A DNA stretch of 64,000 nucleotides from Arbacia lixula. Lineage: Eukaryota; Echinodermata; Echinoidea; Arbacioida; Arbaciidae. Shown piece after piece: positions 40,201 to 52,200 of the stretch (position 1 is its first letter; every line of letters begins with the position of its first letter). A program made the translations under genes and the position numbers. The notes beneath the pieces are model-generated. The model saw only the letters and a program-made list of their open reading frames with translations, did not search any database and had not been told where the DNA came from. The stretch spans positions 9,003,250 through 9,067,249 of the forward strand of contig OZ022597.1 in NCBI GenBank assembly GCA_963669155.1, in the 5' to 3' direction.

Positions 40201-43200
40201 TGTACCTAGCAAAAGTATATTTGTTAGAATGTATCTTCATATTTACGCATTGGCAAATCATGATTTCCGGGCAAGTCTTTTTGTGCCTTTATTTATTTGA
40301 CAATCAATTCGTGACGAAATACTTGTTTAAATTCATTCACAACGTAAATTAATCACATGAAGGGCTTACATAATAGTCAATCAGTTGAAACCATCAAAGT
40401 TAAACACATAAAACCACACAGGAAAGTGTAAAACCGTTCATTCAAAGTATAGCTTTTTTTGGATAAATTAAGATGTAAGTTTGAAGCAACATATTTACAT
40501 CGCTCCGCTAAGAGGAGAAAAGAAGTAGGGAAGAATATCCCAAACAGAAGCTAAGACAACTCGTCTGAAACAAAGGACATTGTCTTACTATTTGACAACG
40601 GAAATGCCCCTGTTCTTAAAACGTAAAGATGACAACACACACTGGTAGCATGTGGTTTCAAATCAGTAAGCGTACCATTACAAGCATTCGGTGATAGCTG
40701 ATATCCCTTTTTTCCGAAATTAGATTTTCATTCAAAACACTTTTTAGAGCATTATTTACCTTTATTGCTAGTCGACTGGCCAACAGTAGAAGTAGGTTGA
40801 GTTGTGCCTAAGAAAGTAAAAAAGATATCGCGATGTATCTTCGAACGCGCATTACCAATTCATCATTTTGGGGTAAACGGTAAAAGTCGATTAAGCCGTT
40901 TTTGTCTACGTGAAAGAATCACATTGCATGAAATCATATTAAGCTCACACAGCTATATATTTGATATCAATTCAACAAGGCGCTTTTTCAAATATTTTCA
41001 TTGAGTTGTGGGTTTGAAAACGTGTGTCTAATTATATATTTTATGTACAGGTACCAATACCAATCTTTACGAAAAAAAAAACCCCAAAAGATTGCCTTCA
41101 GTATGTGTAAGAACAATTTTCAGGTACTATCACCAAATCAAAACTCTTAAATATCATACCCTTTTTCTACTTCGGTCAATTTCGGCAATAATGTTCACTA
41201 ATTTCTTTAGCTCGTGTTTCTGATCTCACCTAATGAATGTAACTTTCGGGTAACCCTTTTGTTTTATTCGAATATCAGGCAAGCGTTTGGTCATGGCAAG
41301 GTCACCTACAACAATTTTACCAATAGTAACACATGACAAAAACGTGTGACTCTACTTATTATGTTTAAATCATTGTTCCATTCGTTATATTTGAAAAGAC
41401 AAAATTACATTCTTACCGTAATCAGCAGTAGTCTCAATAGCTGTTGAAGCGAGATCAGTGATGTACGAATCAGTGGTTGAAGTGAGAAGAGTTCTCATTG
41501 TGGGTATTCCTTTAAAAAAGAAAAAAGAAAAGAAAAAAGAAATGCAAATTGCTTAAAAGAATGAAATGCTTTAAATAGACAAAGAAGGCCCAACCAGTTT
41601 GAACACTGTATTACCAATCATGAATGCTGTTTTGTATTCACGATACGTATTCAAATCAAACATATATTTAAATGATAACCATTTACTGGCAACCATTTAT
41701 TGGCAACCATTTGTTATTCGGTAAATAAAAGGAAATTTCTCTCACAGAATTTCCAATAGCAGTTACGATTCAACAAATTGGAAAGCACCTTGATAATTAA
41801 GAAAACAAGAAATTCATTCGTTTATGATTGTTCATGATCACTTCCAAACCATAATAAAAGAAGAAGACATTTAAGAAATGATATTTACCTTGCTTGCTTG
41901 TCGATTGGCCTAAAGTAGCAGTAGGTCGGGTTGTACCTAGCAAAAGTATATTTGTTAGAATGTATTTTCCTACTTACGCCTTGGAAAATCATGATTTTCA
42001 GGTAAACGGTGAAGAGTAAGTCTTTTCCTGCCTTTATTTATTTGACAATCAATTTATAAAGTAATGTTTGCTAAAAATTGATTCACAACGTAAATCAATC
42101 ACATGGAGGGCTGAGATAACAATCACTCAGTTGAAACCATCAAAGCAAAACACATAAAACCACACGAGAATGTGTGAAACCATTCTTTCATAGTATAGAT
42201 TTTCTTGGGATAATCTGAAATGTAAATTTGAAGCAAAATATTTACATCGTTCCGCTAAGAGGAGAAAAGAAGTATGGAAAAATATCCTAAACAGAAGCTC
42301 AACCAACTCGTTTGGAACAAAGGACATTGTCCTACTATTTGCCACTTAAAAAGCCCCTGTTCTTGAAACGCCATTGTAAGATGTCAACAAACACTGGTGT
42401 TGTTAGAAATAGGTTGTTTGAGCCTTTGACGTAATTTACGTCATATTCGAGGGCTAGGGACAGGTTTGGGTTACATCTATAGAGAGGGCAGTCTAATTCA
42501 TGTGCCATGATTCATCGTCGTCAATTTGTTTTCCAGCCAAATCAAGAAAATTCTGAATGAGCCCTAAGTTGTACACATTTTTGCAGCTCAAATTGAACAT
42601 ATACCATGTCATCTACACTTACATGAGGAAAAAAAATATTTGTTGTCTGCTTTGGAGGAAATATTAAGCATTTATTACGTGATGGTGTGAGCAAACAATT
42701 ATGTACGCCGTACATATACGATACGTGCATGGTAGTGTATTAGTGAATGTGAAAATGATGAACGCTGTAGATAAGTACAGTGACCTACGGATTTAATGAA
42801 CACAAATGAATCTGGTAGAGAAGATAGAGACATTAAGTGGAATATATGACTCAGAATATAATCATTCTGAGGAATTACAAAAGTTGTAATGATCCAGGCA
42901 GGTGGGATTTTCTGGATATTTCGTTTTCTGGGTCATGTTAAACGGTGAATGTGGGTTTCAGCACTAGAAGTTAGAAAAGTGTTACAGAGGTTTGATTGCT
43001 AATAGGAAAGTTCAAAAGAGAAATGTACTACTGTAAGCATGTCCTTCTGATAACTCGGCACATTGATTGATGTCCGTGTAATAAGCCAGATGATTTTTTT
43101 ATCTAGATGTATCAGAAAAGATATGGGAAAATGACATGTTGATGTCAAAATAACCATGTACGAGTGATCCTTTTTGTTAGACAGTTTAATCTGCACGTCA

Positions 43201-46200
43201 TAGGTTTTAAGGTATTTACTGGAATACTCTTACGAGTATTTGGTGTTGTTCTTTATATCTTGTTATGCAGATCGAACGACTCTGACTTCGACTTCGACTA
43301 TTACTTCTTGGCAGTCTTGAGACTACTTGAGACTTTTGGGGACTACTTGCAGCCGTTGTACCTAGCAAAAGTATATTTGTTAGAATGTATTTTCCTACTA
43401 TACGCCTTGGAAAATCATGATTTTCAGGTAAACGGTGAAGAGTAAGTCTTTTCCTGCCTTTATTTATTTGACAATCAATTTATAAAGTAATGTTTGCTAA
43501 AAATTGATTCACAACGTAAATCAATCACATGGAGGGCTGAGATAACAATCACTCAGTTGAAACCATCAAAGCAAAACACATAAAACCACACGAGAATGTG
43601 TGAAACCATTCTTTCATAGTATAGATTTTCTTGGGATAATCTGAAATGTAAATTTGAAGCAAAATATTTACATCGTTCCGCTAAGAGGAGAAAAGAAGTA
43701 TGGAAAAATATCCTAAACAGAAGCTCAACCAACTCGTTTGGAACAAAGGACATTGTCCTACTATTTGCCACTTAAAAAGCCCCTGTTCTTGAAACGCCAT
43801 TGTAAGATGTCAACAAACACTGGTGTTGTTAGAAATAGGTTGTTTGAGCCTTTGACGTAATTTACGTCATATTCGAGGGCTAGGGACAGGTTTGGGTTAC
43901 ATCTATAGAGAGGGCAGTCTAATTCATGTGCCATGATTCATCGTCGTCAATTTGTTTTCCAGCCAAATCAAGAAAATTCTGAATGAGCCCTAAGTTGTAC
44001 ACATTTTTGCAGCTCAAATTGAACATATACCATGTCATCTACACTTACATGAGGAAAAAAAATATTTGTTGTCTGCTTTGGAGGAAATATTAAGCATTTA
44101 TTACGTGATGGTGTGAGCAAACAATTATGTACGCCGTACATATACGATACGTGCATGGTAGTGTATTAGTGAATGTGAAAATGATGAACGCTGTAGATAA
44201 GTACAGTGACCTACGGATTTAATGAACACAAATGAATCTGGTAGAGTAGATAGGGACATTAAGTGGAATATATGACTCAGAATATAATCATTCTGAGGAA
44301 TTACAAAAGTTGTAATGATCCAGGCAGGTGGGATTTTCTGGATATTTCGTTTTCTGGGTCATGTTAAACGGTGAATGTGGGTTTCAGCACTAGAAGTTAG
44401 AAAAGTGTTACAGAGGTTTGATTGCTAATAGGAAAGTTCAAAAGAGAAGTGTACTACTGTAAGCATGTCCTTCTGATAACTCGGCACATTGATTGATGTC
44501 CGTGTAATAAGCCAGATGATTTTTTTATCTAGATGTATCAGAAAAGATATGGGAAAATGACATGTTGATGTCAAAATAACCATGTACGAGTGGTCCTTTT
44601 TGTTAGACAGTTTAATCTGCACGTCATAGGTTTTCAGGTATTTACTGGAATACTCTTACGAGTATTTGGTGTTGTTGTTTATATCTTGTTATGCAGATCG
44701 AACGACTCTGACTTCGACTTCGACTATTACTTCTTGGCAGTCTTGAGACTACTTGAGACTTTTGGGGACTACTTGCAGCCGTGACAGCTGTCATTCAATA
44801 AAGTCAGTCAGTCTGGTAACCGTGACCCCAACTGGTGTCATTTTGTGGTTGGTGAAGCATCCTGTAACAAGCATTTAGTCATAACTAATATTTTTTTTAT
44901 TCCCGAAATTAGATTTTATCCAAAACAATTTTGGAGCAATATTTACCTTGCTTGCTAGTCAACTGACCAACAGTAGAAGTAGGCTGAGTTGTGCCTAAGA
45001 AAGTAAAAAAATGGAATGTATCTTCGAACACGCATCATCAATTCATCATTCTGGAGTAAACGAAGCCGTTAATGAAGCCGTTTTTGTCTACGTAGAAGAA
45101 TCACATTGCATGAAATCATATAAAGCTAGCACAGCTATATATTTCATAATCGATTCAGCAAGGTGCTATTTCAAATATATTCATTGAGGTGTGGGTTTGA
45201 AAAGGTGTGTCTAACGATATATTTAATGCACAGGTGAGGAACTATTTATCTTTAAGAGAAAATAAACCAAAAAAATAAATTGCACAGAGCATGTGTAAAA
45301 GCACTTTGCAAGTGCCATCACGAAACCCAAACTCTAAAATATCATAACTCTTTTGTACTTTGATGAATTTCCTCAAGAACATTCACTAATCTGTTTACCT
45401 CGTGTTTCTGGTTTCACGTAATGTATGTAACTTTCGGGTAAACCTTTTCCTTCATTCGGATATCAGGCAATCATTTGGTCATTACAAGGTAACATACAAC
45501 AATTTTACCAATAGTAACACATGAAAATAATATGTGACTCTATTATGTTTGAATCATTGTTCAATTCATTGTATTTATAAAGACAAAATTACATTCTTAC
45601 CGTAATCAGCAGAAGTCTCAATAGCTGTTGGAGCAAGGTCGGTGATGTACGAATCAGTGGTTCCAGCGAGACGAGTTCTCAGGGTGGTTGTTCCTTTTTT
45701 GAAAAAAAGAAATGCAAATTGCTTAAAAGAATGAAGTGCATTACATGGACGGAGAAGGCCCAACCAGGTTGAATACTGTATTACCACTTTCGAATACTGT
45801 GTTGTATTCAAAATACATATTTTATTTCAAACATATCTTCATATGCCAACGATTTATTGGCAACCATTTTTATTCGGTAAGTAACACGAAGTTTTTCTCA
45901 TAGAATTTCATAGCAGTTAAGATTCAACAAATTGGTTGCGCTTTAACAATTAACCAAACAAAAAATCATGCGTTCATGAACCGTCTTAATCACTTCCAAA
46001 CTATACTAAATCCAAACACATTTAAGATATGATCTTTACCTTGCTTGCTTGTTGATTGGGTTACAGTAGAAGTAGGTTGGGTTGTACCTAACAAAAGTAT
46101 ATTTGTTAGAATGCATCTTTATGATTACGCATTAGATAATCATGATCTGCGGTTGAACGGTGGTGAATAATTCTGTTCCTGTTTTTGCTTATTTGCGATC

Positions 46201-49200
46201 CATGAAGTGATAGTTGTTTAAATTGATTCACAACGTAAATTAATCACATGATTGGCTTACATAAACAGTAGAAACACACAAAACCACAAGAAAGGAAAAT
46301 GTGATTCCAATCATTCATAGTATAGGTTTTTGGATAATCTGAAATGTAAGAACAAACCAATATCTTTACAACGTTCCGCAAAGGGGAGAAAAGAAAAATG
46401 GAAATATATCCCATACAGAATCTACATGTAAATAAACTGAAACAAAGGACATTGCCTTGCTATTTGACAACGGACATGCTCCTGTTCGTAAAATGAAAAT
46501 GTAACGTGACAAACACAGGTATCATCTACTTCCAAAGTAAAGAGCTATTTGACATTATGCTTATAATTACAAGCATTTAGTAATAACTAATGTTTATTTT
46601 TTCCGAAATTACATTTAATGCACCAAAAAAAAAAAAAATTTTAGAGCTATATTTACCTTGCTTGATAGTCGACTGGCCAACAGTAGAAGTAGGTTGAGTT
46701 GTGCCTAAGAAAGTGGTCATTTTGGAATGTATCTTCAAACACACGACAAATATTCCTCATTTTAGAGTAAGTGCTAGTTTGATGAAGCTGTTTTTTGTCT
46801 ACCTAAAAGAATCACAATGCATGAGACCAGATTAAGCTCACACAGCTGTAAATTTGATAATCGATTAAGCGAGGCGCTATTTCAAATATTTTCATGGCGG
46901 TGTTGGTGTGAAAGAATTGTGTCTAATGATATCGTTAATGCACTGGTGAATATCCTTTAAAAATAATAACTTAAAAAAGTGTACACAGCATATTGGAAAG
47001 GACCTCGCAATTAACATCGTGAAATCAAAACTTTAATTAAATCATGTCTTTTTTTTCTACTTTGATGAATTTTCTCAAGAGCATTCACTAATTTGTTTCA
47101 ATTGTGTTCTTGGTTTCATCTAAAGTAATATACCTTTTGGGTGAACCTTTTCCTTTATCCGAATATTAGGCAAGCATTTGATCACTGCAGAGTCACATGC
47201 AATAGTTTTACCAATACGAACAATTGAGAAAAAATTGTGACCCTACATATTATGTTTACATCATTGTTCCATTCATTAAATTGGTAAAGATATAATTACA
47301 TTCATACCGTAATCAGGAGTCATTTTATGAACTGTTGTAGCGAGGTCGGTGATGTAATAATCAGTGGTTCCAGTTAGAAGAGTTCTCGGGCTGCGTGTTC
47401 CTTTTTTGAAAGAAAGAGGTGCGAAATTGCTTTAAAAAATAAAGTGCATTTCATGGAGTAACAATGCCGAACAAGTTTAAGCATTGTGTTACGAATGACA
47501 AATTTGAGATTTAACATACTACAAAAATCATTATTTCATGAATGATCTTAATCACTTCCAAACTATGCTTAATCCAAAGAACATTTCAGATATGATCATT
47601 ACCTTGCTTGCTTGTCGATTTGCCTACAGTAGAAACAGGTCGGGATGTACCTAACAAAAGTAAATTTGTTAGAATGAATATTCCTAATTGCGCACTGGAT
47701 ACTCAAGATTTGCGCGTAATCGGTGTTGAACAAGCCTTTTCTTGCCTTTATCTTTTTGACAATCAATTCATGTAGCGATAGTTGTTTAAAATGATTAACA
47801 ACGAATATAAATCACGTGTAGTGCTTAGAAAACAGTGACTCAGTTGAAACCCTCAAAGCAAAACATACAAAACCACAGCAAAAATGTGAATCAATTCATT
47901 CATAGTATATATATATTTTTTTTATAATCTACAAATGTAAGATTAAAAAGATATCTTTACAACGTTCCGCAAAAGGGAAAAAGGAAAGGTGGAAAGATAT
48001 CCCATACAGAATCTAAATCAACTAAATCTGACACAAAGGACATTGCCTTTACTGTATTTGACAACGGACATGCTCCTGTTTGTAAAATGCCATTGTAACA
48101 TGACAACACACTGGTATCATCTGGTTCCAAAGTAAAGAGCTATTTGACATTATGCTTATAATGACAAGCCTTTGGTAGTAACTAATGTTCATTATTTCCG
48201 AAATTACATTTTATAAAAAAAAAACACACATTTTTGAGCTATATTTACCTTGCTTGCTAGTCGACTGCCTAATAGTAATAGTAGGTTGAGTTGTGTCTAA
48301 GAAGGCAAACATTTTGGAATGTATCTTCAAGCACACATCAACCATTCATCATTTTCGAGTAAAATGTTTTTGATATAGCCGTGTTTGTCTTCGATTAAAG
48401 AACAAGAAATCAGATTAAGCTTGCACAAATATTATATTTTGACAATCAAGTCAGCAAGGTGCCTTTTGATAAATTTTTACTAAGGTGTGCATATGGAAAC
48501 ATGTGTGTAATGATTTATTGAATGCACAAGTAATGATGATATATATCACTTTGAGAAAATGAAATACGCAGCACATCCGAAAGAAGTTCGCAAGTGACAT
48601 AACAAAATCTTACTTTAAAACTCATATTTTTTTTCTATTTTGATGAATTCTTGCAAAAACATTTGATGATTTTGATTCTCTCGTTTTTCTGGTTTTATTA
48701 TAAGCAATGGAACTTTCGGATGAACTTTTCCTTTTATCCGGATATCATGCAAGCAAATGCTCGTGAGTAACATACAATATTTTTACCAATAGGAACAAAT
48801 AAACATAACATGCCACATTAATTATGTGTAAAGTTATAACCCATTCATTATATTCGTAAAAACAAAATTACATTCTTACCATAATCAGCAGTAATCTCAA
48901 TAATTGTTGCAGCGAGGTCGGTGGTGTAAGAATCAGTTGTTCCAGTAAGAAAAGTTCTCAAGTTGGGTGTCCCATCTTTCAAAGAAATATAAACTGCTTA
49001 CAGCCGAACAAGTATAAGCATTGTATTGCCAATTTCGAATACTCTTTTGTATTCAAGATACGTATTTGAATCACACATATCTTAAAGGGCATATACTGTA
49101 CTGGGAAGGCAAAAAAGCCTTCAAAATGTAATTGTTAGCAATCTTCTTGCCAATGGTCTTAAATTCACGTATTGTCCATTTTAGAAGCTTGCTGAAAGTT

Positions 49201-52200
49201 ATTTGCCCTCAAATGATCCACATACGGAGTAATTAATGATTAATGATTAAATCCTCAAAATGTTCGAGCCCAACATTTTGAGGATTTGTGATTTAATCAC
49301 TCATTACTCCAAGTGTAGATCATTTGAGGGCAAATAACTTTCACCAGGCTTTTAAAATAGACAATATATGAATTTAAGACCATTGGCAAGAAGATTGCTA
49401 ACGATTACATTTTGAAGGCTTTTCTGCCTTCCCAGTACAGTATATGCCCTTTAATGTGCCTATCATTTATTGTCAACATTTTCTTTATTCTTACAGAATT
49501 CATTAGCAGTTATGATTTAGCAAAATGGATAGCGCTTTGACATTTAACCTATCACAAAAATCATTCGTTTGTGAGTAATATTCATGACTTCCAAACTATA
49601 CTTAGTTAAAACAAAACATATGATCTTTACCTCGCTTGCCTGTCGATTGGCCTACAGTAGAAGTAGGTCGGGTTGTACCTAACAAAAGTACATTTGTTAG
49701 AATGTATCTTCATAATGACGGATTGAATACCAGGTATTCATGATTTGCTAGTAAACGGTGTCGAACAATCTATTCCTGTGTTAGATTTAACCAACATCTT
49801 TACAACGTTCCGCAAAGGCGGGGATAAAAATGAAAATATATCCCATACAGAAGCTAAATCAAGGAAATCTGAAACAAACAACATTGCCTTAATATTTGAC
49901 CACGGAAATGCCCCTGCTTTTAATAGGCAATTGTAACGTGACAACACTCTGGTATCATGTGGTTTCAAAGTAAACAGCTATTTGACATTAGGCGTACCAT
50001 TACAAGCATTCGATGATAACTGATATTCTGTATTTCCGGTATAACATTTCATAAATAAAAACATTTAAGAGATATTTACCATGCTTGATTGTCGACTGGC
50101 CAACAAAAGTAGGTTGAGTTGTGCCTAAAAAAATAGACCTTAACATCTTAGAATATTCAAACACACATGAACTATTTATAATTTTCAAGTAAATGGTGAA
50201 ATCTGATGAAGCCGTTTTTGTCTTGAGAGAAGAATCACATTGCATGAAATCACATTAAGCTCTCTCAGCTATAAAGTTGATCATTGTTTCAGCAAGGCGC
50301 TATTTGAAATATTTTCATTGAGTTGTGTGTGTGGGAGTGTGTGTGAAAACATGTGTCTAATGATATGCATGCACAGGTGAGAATAATATATATCCTTTTG
50401 GGAAAATGAATTAAAGACAACACTGCACACAGCATTTCTGAAAGTACCTCACAAGTGAAATAATGAAATCAAGACTTAAAAAATATCATACCATTTTTCT
50501 ACTTTGATGAATTTTCGCAAGAACAATCAATAATTTGTTTCTTTGGTGTTTCTAGTTTAATGATAAGCAATGTAAACATTGCAATGACTACCTCCACCTA
50601 CCTACAAGAGCATCACATATGTTCATACAATGCCATCTAACAACCTTTCATGTGGGAATAATCGATTCTTATGTCAGAAATGTGCTAGCTATGCCAAGGG
50701 GAAAAAAATGCATTGAATAAACACGTGCTGGTATCATAAGCACTTACAGGTAGTCATTGCAATGTTTAGTAGTTTGTGCATGAATTCTGTATATTATCTT
50801 GCTAATTTCTACCTTTGATGATGGCACAAGGGGAATAATGAGTTGGAGGATATTCTAGAGGCGGGGCACCATCCAAAAAGAGTGATGAGGCCCTAGATTG
50901 GTTCACTTGACTTTATGTATTACTATGTTACTGTCATTCTTAATCGGCTCTAAATTACTAAAACATGAAAATAAAATGACGCGAAGGCTTCATGTTTAGG
51001 AGAAGACTTCCCTCCCCCCCCCCCCCCTCCTTCCCCTCCCTTCCGCATATCACCCCTAGAGCGGTTAATTGGGACCCTTCACAATCCGGTACAGATTGGC
51101 GCAATATACCCAGTCCAATGTTGCATGGCCACGGGACACGAAATGGAGATTTAAGGTATTTGGCATTGATAATAATGGAACATACTTTTGACACTTTTGA
51201 CTCGGTTCCATACTCGGGTCTTGTTCATGATTTTTCAAATGATTACAAATGTGTTTTTAACAGAGCAATATCAAGAATAACATTATAATAACAAGAGAGA
51301 TGTACCGTTCAAACTTAAGCGGCAGAACATTTTGTTAATAGTTTACATGTGCTAATTTTAATGTGACACACACATTGAATAGGCATGCAATTATCTTGAT
51401 CAACTCATTTTAAGTTCTTTCCTGTTTCGTTTCTTAGGACTGATTAACTTAAACAGTAATTTTCCATTCACTATGTTATCTACACAGCTCTATTTTATTA
51501 CCTTTTAAACGGACGCACCACCTGTACACAAACAGCGGACCCGTTTATCCACCAATCAAGTTTACTTCATGCTTTACTTTGCATTTAAGGGTTTCTTAGT
51601 GGGGTTTCAAAGCCTTAATGGCATTCACTGAAAAATATGTATGCCATATTTCCTTTGTCATCTTCTCACTGTGTAAAAACTTTACACAAATGTGTTCTTC
51701 TGTATACTACTAACCTGTTACTTGTAATTCCGACGAACTAAGCCGAGCGGAGAATATCTGAAATATTCAAGAAGTTGTTACTTCTCATTTAAAAGCAATA
51801 TATTAAAGATACATCTGACTGCAAGTGTTATTTTGTCACATATTTTGTTATCTTTTCTTCTCGTCTGTTGATTATTACTGACAAATAATGAATTTGGAGA
51901 ATATGTTGTTTCCAAATGTCCAGCTTAGATGTAGTAAAATGATCAGTGTGACGATATATTAGTCAACCATATTTTGCATTGACCATATCTAAATGAACTT
52001 TAATTTGCCATTCCTGCGCCGAAAAACTTTTAGATTACTCCACCCCCCCCCCTCCCCCCAATATCACCTTCTGTTTAACCCTTATAGCCTTTACAAAAGA
52101 ACAATTGTATTCACAGGATCGACATAACTAGAGTACCCTTAGTATATCGTGCAACAAAAACACCTTAAAAAACTCATAACAAGAAATACAGAAAGATCAT

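Noticed and set aside
34132-41004. Two similar 66-codon plus-strand frames (34132 and 40804)
   Set aside because: Antisense to conserved stalk-exon borders and intron sequence in duplicated blocks; not a separate gene family.
42127-44156. Repeated identical small ORFs (72 and 62 codons, each twice)
   Set aside because: They repeat only because the 1.43-kb segment is duplicated. They have no domain features and cover LTR-like and intron sequence.
30648-50124. Regularly spaced short repeats resembling a CRISPR array
   Set aside because: Spacing is hundreds of bases and the repeats are open splice-flanked exons in animal DNA.
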